Below are positions 1 to 5,835 of a stretch of 12,051 nt of DNA, one piece after another. Origin of the DNA: Candidatus Kerfeldbacteria bacterium (GTDB taxonomy: Bacteria > Patescibacteriota > Patescibacteriia > SBBC01 > JACPUP01); assembly GCA_016192205.1 (NCBI GenBank), contig JACPUP010000002.1, positions 1-12,051 on the forward strand. The letters run 5' to 3'. The position numbers and the translations under genes are program-made. The notes below the pieces were generated by a model. The model was given only the letters and a program-made list of their open reading frames with translations, ran no database searches and had not been told where the DNA came from. Positions within the stretch are counted from its first letter, which is position 1; each line of letters starts with the position of its first letter.

Positions 1-980
1 AGGTAGTGTTCGCCGAGCAGCCACCGGGTCAGGAAGAAGAACGCAACGGTCACGAGCGCGCTGGCCAAGTAGTACCCGCGGTTGAGCGCATTCATCGGGT
101 CCTCGTCGTTTGACCTGGCGCGGACGGTCATGAGGCCGATGACGGAGGCCAGCAGCCCGGCCGCGAGCACGACCAGCGGGAAGAGGATGCCCTGGATGCC
201 GAAGGCCGAGTAGAGCGCGACGCCCAAGATCATCGCGCCGATGTTCTCGGCCGCGATGGATTCGAACAGGTCAGCCCCGCGGCCGGCGCAGTCGCCGACG
301 TTGTCGCCGACCAAGTCCGCGATGACCGCTGGGTTGCGCGGGTCGTCTTCTGGAATCCCTGCCTCGACTTTGCCGACGAGGTCGGCACCGACATCCGCGG
401 CCTTCGTGTAAATACCGCCGCCCAGCTGGGCGAACAAGGCGACTATGGACGCGCCAAAACCAAAGCCGACGATGATGGACGGGATCTCGCGCGGGTCGAA
501 GTGGAGGACCTGTCCGTACGTGAGGAACAGCGCGGCAATGCCCAGCAGCGACAGCGACACCACGAGGACGCCTTCGATGGCGCCGGCGCGCAGCGCCACG
601 CGGATGGACGAGTTCAAATCTCTTCGGTCGGCTGCCGCGGCCGTTTTCAGGTTCGCGCGCACGGACACGGCCATGCCGACGTATCCCGCAATGCCGGATG
701 ACAGCGCGCCCAGGAGGAACGCCAGCGACGTCTTGATGCCGAAGTCCATTTTTCCGGTTGCCGCGTAGATGGCGAAGATGAGCACGGCCAAGGCTACGCC
801 GATCAAACCAATCGTGCGGTACTGGCGGCGCAAGAAGGCGTACGCGCCTTCGCGGATGGCATCAGCGATGGCCTTCATGGCGTCAGATCCGTCCGGGTAA
901 CCGCGGAGGTGTTTGACGAGCCACGCAGCGAACCCGAGGCCGAAGAGCGCGGTGATGAATGGGATCCAGATGAGGGGCAT
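1..980 (-). CDS. hppA: Membrane-bound ion-pumping pyrophosphatase, N-terminal half (cut by window edge)
   Basis: Integral membrane pyrophosphatase that couples PPi hydrolysis to H+ or Na+ export across the cytoplasmic membrane. About 326 residues are visible; the family is usually around 650-750, so roughly half is missing beyond the left edge. Family signatures are clear: GGGIYTKAADVGADLVGKVE at about residues 186-205, carrying the Asp/Lys/Glu substrate- and Mg-binding set, then GDNVGDCAGRGADLFES at about 225-241. Between and around them are several hydrophobic helices (for example residues 1-19 and around 56-95). The start ATG at 978-980 gives the expected short N-terminal membrane helix (MPLIWIPFITALFGLGF). 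No Shine-Dalgarno precedes it; the leader is a CCTACTCC-type repeat. It lies 94 bp downstream of nusA on the same strand. The residues that decide K+ dependence and Na+ versus H+ specificity are outside the window. Confidence 0.95.
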   Translation of the reverse strand, partial: MPLIWIPFITALFGLGFAAWLVKHLRGYPDGSDAMKAIADAIREGAYAFLRRQYRTIGLIGVALAVLIFAIYAATGKMDFGIKTSLAFLLGALSSGIAGYVGMAVSVRANLKTAAAADRRDLNSSIRVALRAGAIEGVLVVSLSLLGIAALFLTYGQVLHFDPREIPSIIVGFGFGASIVALFAQLGGGIYTKAADVGADLVGKVEAGIPEDDPRNPAVIADLVGDNVGDCAGRGADLFESIAAENIGAMILGVALYSAFGIQGILFPLVVLAAGLLASVIGLMTVRARSNDEDPMNALNRGYYLASALVTVAFFFLTRWLLGEHY

Positions 981-986
981 ATGTAA

Positions 987-1030
987 TGGAGTAGGGAGTA
1001 GGCGGGTAGGGAGGAAGTAGTGAGTAGGTG
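987..1030. repeat. TAGG-rich degenerate short repeat in the hppA leader
   Basis: The plus strand here is a run of GTAGG/GAGTAGG words (for example GGAGTAGGGAGTAGG followed by GGGTAGG and GAGTAGG). The same vocabulary recurs at 2603-2645 in front of nusA. Read on the minus strand it forms the hppA leader, as CCTACTCC-like words, and leaves no room for a Shine-Dalgarno. Function unknown. Confidence 0.7.
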
Positions 1031-1035
1031 GACGG

Positions 1036-1065
1036 AGAGTCAGGAATCACGAATGGCGAATCATG
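1036..1065 (+). repeat. GAATCA-family dispersed repeat, nusA-hppA gap
   Basis: Contains GAGTCAGGAATCACGAAT followed by GCGAATCATG. These are the same words as the repeats at 9478-9560 and 10765-10885. The oppositely oriented TGATTC form lies 90 bp away inside the end of nusA (1156-1233), so the two together make an imperfect inverted pair. Confidence 0.7.
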
Positions 1066-1074
1066 GGCGAAAGG

Positions 1075-2601
1075 TCAGGGTTTTTCTGCTTGCGTTGGCT
1101 TTTCCATCGGTTCCTCCGCAGGTTTTTCCTGTTGCGGTGCGGCCGCTTCTCCATCCCCTGATTCATGCTTCTCCATTCTTGATTCTTGCCCCTTCTTCTC
1201 CGATTCCTTATTCGATATTCCTGATTCCCCTCCTGCGCCCGAAGCGTCCGCCCTGGTTTCTGCTTCTGGCTGCCCACCTTCTGGCACCTTCTCGTCTGTG
1301 CCCCGCGCCCCGCGTCCTGCACCGTCGTCTTTCGGCGCCGACCGCACGGTGCCCTCTTCGCTCACGATGTCGATTTTCCAACCGGTGAGTTTGGCGGCCA
1401 GGCGGACGTTCTGCCCGCCTTTGCCAATGGCGAGCGAGACTTGGTCTTCCTTCACCTCAACGGTCGCGACTCTATTCTCCTCGTCGAGTTTCAACGACAG
1501 CACTTTGGCGGGCGAGAGTGCATTCGTGATGAACTTCACGTTGTCGTCGGACCACTCGATGATGTCAATCTTTTCACCGCCGAGCTCGCCGATGACGGTC
1601 TGGACGCGGGTGCCACGCTGGCCAACGCACGAGCCGACCGGGTCAATGTTCTTCTGGTTGGAAAAGACGGCAATCTTCGTGCGCGAGCCGGCCTCGCGGG
1701 CGATGGAGCGGATCTCGACCGCGGCCGACGCGACCTCCGGCACCTCCATCTCGAAGAGCTTCTTGACCATTTCGGGGTGGCTGCGCGACACGACGATCTC
1801 CGGTCCGCGCGGAGTCTTGGCGACCGACGCGACGAAGAACTTCAGCCGCGTACCCGGCCGGTAGAACTCACGGTGGATTTGCTCGGGCGGCGGCATGATG
1901 GCCGTGGCTTGGCCGAGGTCAACGAGGACCATCCGGCCTTCGACCCGTTGGATGGTGCCGTTGATGAGAATTCCCTGCTTATCCTTGAACTCGTTGTAGA
2001 CGGCTTCCCGCTCGGCCTCACGCAGCCGTTGGATAATCACTTGCTTGGCGGTCTGGGCGGCCATGCGGCCGTAGGCGGACGGCGGGAACAGCTCCGTGCG
2101 GATTTCGTCGCCTTCCTCGGCGCCTTTCTTCAACTCCTTCGCTTTCGAAAGCGGCAGGTGGAGCTTCGGATCAAACCTCGGTTCGGCCTCGGCGGTTGCA
2201 GCTTTCAGCTCTTCACTTTCAGCTTGCGGCCGCTCCTCCGTTAACGCAGACTTTCCCTCGTCCCCAGATTCCTGATCCCTGATCCCTGATGCGTCTTTGC
2301 CGACGGCTGGTTGCTGACTGCCGGCGGCGGCTTCTTCCTCGGCTTTTTGCTTGGCCTCTTCCAGCTCCTTCATCGCCTGCTCATAGAACTCGTCGGAGAC
2401 GACCTTCTTCACGTCAAAGACGCGGGCGTTCGTCGTCTCGGGATCGAAGTCCACCTTGATGTTCTGGTCTTTTTCTCCGAAATCCTTGCGGTAGGCAACG
2501 GCCAGCGCCGCCTCGATGGTCTCGATGACGGCTTCGTAGGAGATGTGCTTCTCCTCGCAGATTTGCTTGATGGCAGCGGCGATGGGCGAGGGTTGGGACA
2601 T
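1075..2601 (-). CDS. nusA: Transcription termination/antitermination factor NusA with low-complexity insert and tail
   Basis: RNA-polymerase-binding elongation factor acting in pausing, termination and antitermination. The 508 residues split as: first half of the N-terminal domain (1-74, IAAAIKQICEEKHISYEAV onward); a low-complexity Glu/Ala-rich insert (about 75-142); the rest of the N-terminal domain (143-208, with GRMAAQTAKQVIIQRLREAE); S1 domain (about 210-275); KH1 (about 290-350, DPVGSCVGQRGTRV); KH2 (about 355-415, AIGKGGQNVRLAAKLTGWKI); and a disordered tail (416-508, Glu/Lys/Gly/Pro-rich). The ATG at 2599-2601 is fixed by an in-frame TAG 18 bp upstream. There is no Shine-Dalgarno. Residues 103-113 and 457-482 are encoded by copies of the dispersed GAATCA repeat. 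No rimP or infB is adjacent: upstream is a membrane glycosyltransferase and downstream is hppA. The insert and tail, not the core, are the odd parts. Confidence 0.97.
   Translation of the reverse strand: MSQPSPIAAAIKQICEEKHISYEAVIETIEAALAVAYRKDFGEKDQNIKVDFDPETTNARVFDVKKVVSDEFYEQAMKELEEAKQKAEEEAAAGSQQPAVGKDASGIRDQESGDEGKSALTEERPQAESEELKAATAEAEPRFDPKLHLPLSKAKELKKGAEEGDEIRTELFPPSAYGRMAAQTAKQVIIQRLREAEREAVYNEFKDKQGILINGTIQRVEGRMVLVDLGQATAIMPPPEQIHREFYRPGTRLKFFVASVAKTPRGPEIVVSRSHPEMVKKLFEMEVPEVASAAVEIRSIAREAGSRTKIAVFSNQKNIDPVGSCVGQRGTRVQTVIGELGGEKIDIIEWSDDNVKFITNALSPAKVLSLKLDEENRVATVEVKEDQVSLAIGKGGQNVRLAAKLTGWKIDIVSEEGTVRSAPKDDGAGRGARGTDEKVPEGGQPEAETRADASGAGGESGISNKESEKKGQESRMEKHESGDGEAAAPQQEKPAEEPMEKPTQAEKP
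1156..1233 (-). repeat. GAATCA-family repeat inside the nusA C-terminal tail
   Basis: On the plus strand this reads as TGATTC-type words (TGATTCATGCTTC, TTGATTCTTG, CCGATTCC, ATTCCTGATTCCCC). In frame it encodes the stretch from about residue 457 to 482 of NusA, rich in the peptide words QES, KES and HES. It is the same repeat family as the intergenic copies, here maintained in an open frame. Confidence 0.7.
2263..2295 (-). repeat. GAATCA-family repeat inside the nusA N-terminal insert
   Basis: The plus strand has AGATTCCTGATCCCTGATCC followed by another CTGATGC, i.e. two tandem 7-base CTGATCC units in a TGATTC-like context. It encodes NusA residues 103-113 (DASGIRDQESG). The word RDQESG resembles the QESG/QESR/QESW words encoded by other copies. 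Confidence 0.6.
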
Positions 2602-2602
2602 G

Positions 2603-2645
2603 GGCGGGTGAATAGGCTAGTAGGCGAGTAGGGCGGTAGGTTAGT
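2603..2645. repeat. TAGG-rich degenerate repeat in the nusA leader
   Basis: Directly before the nusA ATG the plus strand reads GGGCGGGTGAATAGGCTAG followed by TAGGCGAGTAGGGCGGTAGG. This matches the vocabulary of 987-1030. On the nusA strand it is a C-rich leader (CCTACTCGCC type) without a ribosome binding site. Confidence 0.65.
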
Positions 2646-2723
2646 CAGGGCAGCGGTGGTCGAGAATGAGGCGTCATTACTGCTCCTTGCCTACGAGCCA
2701 CCTGCCTCCTTGCCCGCCAAAAC

Positions 2724-2750
2724 GACTGCCTAGTTTTACACTAGCCAGTC
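2724..2750 (-). promoter_or_regulatory. Inverted repeat at the start of the nusA leader (attenuator or terminator candidate)
   Basis: Arms GACTGCCTAGT and ACTAGCCAGTC pair at 10 of 11 positions around the 5-base loop TTTAC. On the minus strand the hairpin is followed by GTTTTGG, a weak U-tract. It begins about 2 bases after the transcription start predicted from the promoter at 2759-2787. It could therefore be a 5' stem-loop/attenuator of nusA, or instead a weak terminator for the gene ending at 2832. Confidence 0.5.
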
Positions 2751-2758
2751 TGCTGACG

Positions 2759-2787
2759 ATGGTAGCAACGCGTGGGTTGGTTGTCAA
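2759..2787 (-). promoter_or_regulatory. Sigma70-type promoter candidate for nusA
   Basis: On the minus strand a perfect -35 TTGACA (2787 to 2782), a 17-base spacer, then -10 TACCAT (2764 to 2759, 4 of 6). The predicted start is near 2752, giving a leader of about 150 bases that contains the hairpin at 2724-2750. Confidence 0.5.
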
Positions 2788-2831
2788 CGGCGTCACCAAG
2801 CCGTTCGTCCATTCAAATGCACAGCCGTCAG

Positions 2832-4784
2832 TCATTCAGTCAGGAACGACAACGCCGTGAGCGCGAAGGATTTGATGTCTCCGGGGAACTGGAGTCGGAT
2901 CGCAGTGAGCGACGCGCTCGCCACCCAGGGCGCGTACTGGCAGAGGTCGAGCGTGACCGTTTCGGGACCGCCCGTGGCAGGGAACGGAAAGATGATGTGG
3001 CGCTGGTATTCGTCATACGGTTCGTTCTCCCCGGCCCAGTAGAGGCTCAAGGAAATCGTCTGGCGTTGCGCTGCGACGATGCCGGACAGTCGCAAGCGCG
3101 GCAGGCGGAGGGGTGAGAGGTCGGGGACGCTGGTTGAAAGGTAGCTGCCCGAGGACGGATTGAGGGCGAGCCCACTGTCGGTCGGGGTGATGGTAAGCCG
3201 ACGGGCGCTCCATTGGTCGTGGCCAGCCGGCAAGCTCGACGACGCTGACCAGGTGCGTGTTTCCTCGGCTGCGGTTGGATTTTCTTCGACCAGTGCAAGC
3301 GATTGGGCGGTCAGGCGCCGGTCCTCTGTCTGCCAGGCGTAGACGATCGGCTGCGTCTCGGCCTGGTCGGCCCTTGGACAGGCCGCAAGTGCCGGCGCGT
3401 ACGTCCGGTTGATCTGGGTTCGGGCTGGAAAAACGTCCGGATGCCAGACGTCCAAATACTCTCCGAGCCCGCGGCGGAAGACGTACGCCCCAAAGCGGTT
3501 GTCGGGAATTTGTTTGAAGATGGCGAATTGCGTTGGTGCGTGCGTGGTCGCGATCTGGTCCACGGCTGTGCGGATAGCCGCGCTCTCCTGCCCGGCAAAT
3601 CGCCACGGGAACGCGTTCCATTGGAGGACCACGAGGGAAACAGCGAGGAGCACTCCGCCGCTCACCATGCTCCAGCGTGGCCAGCGGCTGCCGGACGCGA
3701 GCACGGCGATGAGCAGGGCGAGCGCAGCAGTCGGCAGGTACCAGAATCGCGTGGCTTCGAGCGATGTGGAGACGTAGCGCAGCAACGGCACGGATGGCGC
3801 GAGCGTGATCCCCAGCGCGACGAGCGCCAGGACGCTTCCGCGCCACGCGCGGCGCGACGCCAGCAGGATAAGTCCCCCGGTGGCGAGCACCGGCAGGTAA
3901 CGGCCCAGGCCGAGCGTCGCTCTCAACGCGAGGTCCGGGAGTTGGTGCAGTTCCCAGAACGAACGCAGGAACGGTTGATTGAGCGAGGCGGTCAGCATCT
4001 GCCACGGCTCGCGCAGGGTCGCAAGGATTTCGGACTGTCGCAGCGTGCGCACGATGGACTCGCCGAACAGCGCATAGCCGCCGATCCAGCTCCCTACTAT
4101 GAACCGCCGCAGCACCAGCGCCCCGGCGACCAACGCCAGCGTCACCGCCACGAAGCGCCAGTGTTCGCGCCGGACGTCGCGCGGCAGCGTCAGGGTCCGC
4201 AGCGCCAGCAACAACGGGATGGCCAGTCCGATCTCTTTCGTCAACAGCGCCAGGACGGTTGCGCCGACCAAACCCCAGCGATGCCAACGTCGCAGGGACA
4301 AGTTCTCGAAGCACCAGAGCGCGAGCAACACGCCGGTGGTCGCGAGTACGTCGGTCCGGCCCGAGAGCCAGGTGACACTCTCATGGTGCGCCGGATAGAC
4401 GAGAAACCAGAGCGCGCCGAGCCAGGCCGCCCAGGTCGCCAAGCGCCAACGGCGGAATAGCAGCCACAGCACGCCGGCGTTGAGTCCGTGCAGTAAGACA
4501 TTCGTCAGGTGATACCCAGGCTCCCAGCCGCCCCACACGTGGTGCTCTAGCCAAAAGCTCAAGAAGAACAGCGGCCGGTACACGCTGCCACCGAGCGTCT
4601 CGGAGAAGATGCGCTGCAACCCGTCCGGCGATTTAGCCAGGGCAATTGCTTCGAAGTCGTCTGACACCCAACCGGCATTGAGCGTGAGCGCGAAGACGAC
4701 CAGCGCGCCAAGCGGGAACGCGAGGAACCACCAGCGGGGGTTTGGGAGTGTGCGTTGACGACGATATTCTTGAGGTTCAGACAT
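2832..4784 (-). CDS. Polytopic GT-C-type glycosyltransferase, TMTC/O-mannosyltransferase-like
   Basis: Probably a lipid-sugar-dependent glycosyltransferase of the membrane GT-C fold, resembling bacterial relatives of the TMTC/protein O-mannosyltransferase group. The 650 residues show a short basic N-terminus, a first helix at about 18-38, then an outward-facing loop with the acidic pair D42-D43 (WVSDDFEAI) typical of GT-C enzymes. Next come VYRPLFF (68-74), LTNVLLHGLNAGVLWLLF (93-110), the TMTC-like HHESVTWLSGRTDVLATT (133-150) and LLTKEIGLAIP (180-190). Further helices run to about residue 388. Residues 400-650 are soluble and probably extracytoplasmic, with many short beta-like segments. 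There are no TPR repeats, unlike classic TMTC proteins. The ATG start at 4784 has no Shine-Dalgarno. It is divergent from the secreted protein at 5003. The acceptor is unknown; a pure membrane-protein role without catalysis cannot be excluded. Confidence 0.75.
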   Translation of the reverse strand: MSEPQEYRRQRTLPNPRWWFLAFPLGALVVFALTLNAGWVSDDFEAIALAKSPDGLQRIFSETLGGSVYRPLFFLSFWLEHHVWGGWEPGYHLTNVLLHGLNAGVLWLLFRRWRLATWAAWLGALWFLVYPAHHESVTWLSGRTDVLATTGVLLALWCFENLSLRRWHRWGLVGATVLALLTKEIGLAIPLLLALRTLTLPRDVRREHWRFVAVTLALVAGALVLRRFIVGSWIGGYALFGESIVRTLRQSEILATLREPWQMLTASLNQPFLRSFWELHQLPDLALRATLGLGRYLPVLATGGLILLASRRAWRGSVLALVALGITLAPSVPLLRYVSTSLEATRFWYLPTAALALLIAVLASGSRWPRWSMVSGGVLLAVSLVVLQWNAFPWRFAGQESAAIRTAVDQIATTHAPTQFAIFKQIPDNRFGAYVFRRGLGEYLDVWHPDVFPARTQINRTYAPALAACPRADQAETQPIVYAWQTEDRRLTAQSLALVEENPTAAEETRTWSASSSLPAGHDQWSARRLTITPTDSGLALNPSSGSYLSTSVPDLSPLRLPRLRLSGIVAAQRQTISLSLYWAGENEPYDEYQRHIIFPFPATGGPETVTLDLCQYAPWVASASLTAIRLQFPGDIKSFALTALSFLTE

Positions 4785-4894
4785 GACTGATGGTTGTGGG
4801 TTATGGGTGTAGTCTAACGAAAAAGGTGCCGGCTGTCCTGAAGCTTATTGAGCCAGCATCATCGGGTGGAAACATCCTGGTTCACGGGTACGTC

Positions 4895-4923
4895 TTGACA
4901 GAAAACAGGCCATCTGCTAACGT
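4895..4923 (+). promoter_or_regulatory. Sigma70-type promoter candidate for the secreted protein at 5003
   Basis: -35 TTGACA (4895-4900), 17-base spacer, then TAACGT (4918-4923) preceded by TGC, which makes an extended -10. The predicted start is near 4930, about 73 bases ahead of the ATG at 5003. Confidence 0.55.
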
Positions 4924-4928
4924 GTGGC

Positions 4929-4949
4929 GGCTGTTCAAATTGGACAGCC
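4929..4949 (+). promoter_or_regulatory. 5'-terminal stem-loop in the leader of the secreted protein gene
   Basis: Arms GGCTGTTC and GGACAGCC form an 8-bp stem (one G-U pair) around the loop AAATT. It starts at the predicted transcription start, so the mRNA would begin with a hairpin; it lies well upstream of the ribosome binding site. Confidence 0.5.
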
Positions 4950-5002
4950 TGATTGGTTCCTGCCAGTCAGTTTGACAACCTGCAGTGGAAGGGGCTCTCG
5001 CA

Positions 5003-5506
5003 ATGAGCTTCATCAGGCGTCTCGCGATGATGGTTCTCGTCGCCCTCGTGGCGACCATGCCCGCGCTGGCCAACCCGAACGAGGCCAGCACCCCCGGCAA
5101 AACGCCGGCGGTCGCGAACCCGGTCCCGCCCGACGTCGCCGAGTTCATGCGAGAGGCGGCGGCCGACCCGAATCTCTCGACGGCGTTTTTGGTCGACTGC
5201 TGGTCGTCGGATCCTTTCCAGACGTACCTGGACGTCATGACGTCCCTGCACGTCGGAGTCGCCGGGAACTGGATCACCTTCTCCAAGGACGCCATCCTGA
5301 TCGGTACGATGACCGACGGTATGCTCTCTGGCCTGTCGTTCGTGGACATCAAGGTGCGCGATCTCGACTGTGAGCAGTTTCCGGATCAGAAGTTCAACTG
5401 TCAGAACATCGGGCAGTTCTTCTCGGCGACGAAGCGGTCGCAGTTCTGGGATGCCATGCGCGCGTCCCTGAACATCATCGACCACGGCCGCCTCTCGCAC
5501 AAGTAG
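5003..5506 (+). CDS. Small secreted protein of unknown function
   Basis: 167 residues. The N-terminus MSFIRRLAMMVLVALVATMPALA is a clear Sec signal peptide (basic start, hydrophobic core, ALA end), with likely cleavage before NPNEAS. The mature part (about 144 residues) starts with a Pro/Ala/Thr-rich linker to about residue 45. An alpha/beta-looking region follows, with three cysteines (in VDCWSS, DLDCEQ and FNCQN). I recognise no known family. The ATG at 5003 is preferred over a GTG 18 bp upstream because GGAAGGGG lies 8 bases before it and because it starts the signal peptide cleanly. The gene has its own promoter candidate, a leader hairpin and a strong terminator at 5580-5616, so it is monocistronic. 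The odd cysteine count leaves one cysteine free or paired between subunits. Confidence 0.75.
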   Translation: MSFIRRLAMMVLVALVATMPALANPNEASTPGKTPAVANPVPPDVAEFMREAAADPNLSTAFLVDCWSSDPFQTYLDVMTSLHVGVAGNWITFSKDAILIGTMTDGMLSGLSFVDIKVRDLDCEQFPDQKFNCQNIGQFFSATKRSQFWDAMRASLNIIDHGRLSHK

Positions 5507-5579
5507 AGCAGGCGGCAGGGAGGGGGACAATGCTCCACTTCAACCCGGGGTGACCAAAACCCCGACGCGCGACAGATTC

Positions 5580-5616
5580 GGGCCGACATGGCTACGCCAT
5601 GGACGGCCCGTTTTTT
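5580..5616 (+). terminator. Strong intrinsic terminator after the secreted protein gene
   Basis: Two stacked stems: outer arms GGGCCG/CGGCCC and inner arms ATGGC/GCCAT with loop TAC, followed by G and six Ts (5611-5616). It lies 74 bp after the stop codon at 5506. Confidence 0.85.
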
Positions 5617-5670
5617 ACAGTTCCGCTCCGATACGTGCTCGATGCGCAGGGGAACCCGCGACGAGATCAA

Positions 5671-5707
5671 CCTGCACCCATGGGTCGCAAAAAGGAGGTT
5701 GTGCACC
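5671..5707 (+). repeat. 37-bp dispersed element, copy A
   Basis: CCTGCAC, four variable bases (CCAT), GGGTCGCAAAAAGGA, three variable bases (GGT), TGTGCACC. The same 37-bp frame recurs at 7195-7231 and 7807-7843 in the same orientation, with 30 positions identical in all three. The ends TGCAC and GTGCA are inverted repeats. A hairpin follows at 5717-5730 (arms ATCCT/AGGAT, loop TCCC). Function unknown. Confidence 0.85.
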
Positions 5708-5796
5708 GACTATTCTATCCTTCCCAGGATGTGCAGGGGCGGGGTCGAGGGTAGGAGGTCGGGGGCCTCGGGAATGGTGAGAGTCGATTCCTCCAC

Positions 5797-5835
5797 AAAA
5801 AAAGAAAGACTGCCCAGTATGATCACCGGGCAGTC
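5797..5835 (-). terminator. Intrinsic terminator overlapping the stop codon of the zinc-ribbon gene
   Basis: Perfect 8-bp stem GACTGCCC (5808-5815)/GGGCAGTC (5828-5835) with a 12-base loop. On the minus strand it is followed by TTTC and seven Ts (5807 down to 5797). The TGA stop codon (5825-5823) lies in the loop, so the last sense codons of the gene form the first arm. Confidence 0.85.

Larger units (their letters stand above)
5507..5822. other. Gene-free stretch between the secreted protein and the zinc-ribbon gene
   Basis: I see no convincing gene in these 316 bases. They hold the plus-strand terminator at 5580-5616, copy A of the 37-bp element (5671-5707) with its hairpin (5717-5730), and the minus-strand terminator that overlaps the end of the zinc-ribbon gene. 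The remainder is G-rich (around 5735-5775). Confidence 0.7.

Noticed and set aside
1441..2244. Long plus-strand open frame opposite nusA (267 residues)
   Set aside because: It is the antisense shadow of a clear nusA; its product has no domain and its frame follows from the GC-rich codons of nusA.
3013..4460. Long frames on both strands inside the glycosyltransferase gene (up to 433 residues)
   Set aside because: The products are Arg/Pro/Ala-rich and featureless, while the 650-residue frame has membrane helices and family words; these are out-of-frame shadows.
5691..5698. AAGGAGGT in elements A and B as a ribosome binding site
   Set aside because: It matches a perfect Shine-Dalgarno, but no start codon lies at a suitable distance and copy C has lost it.
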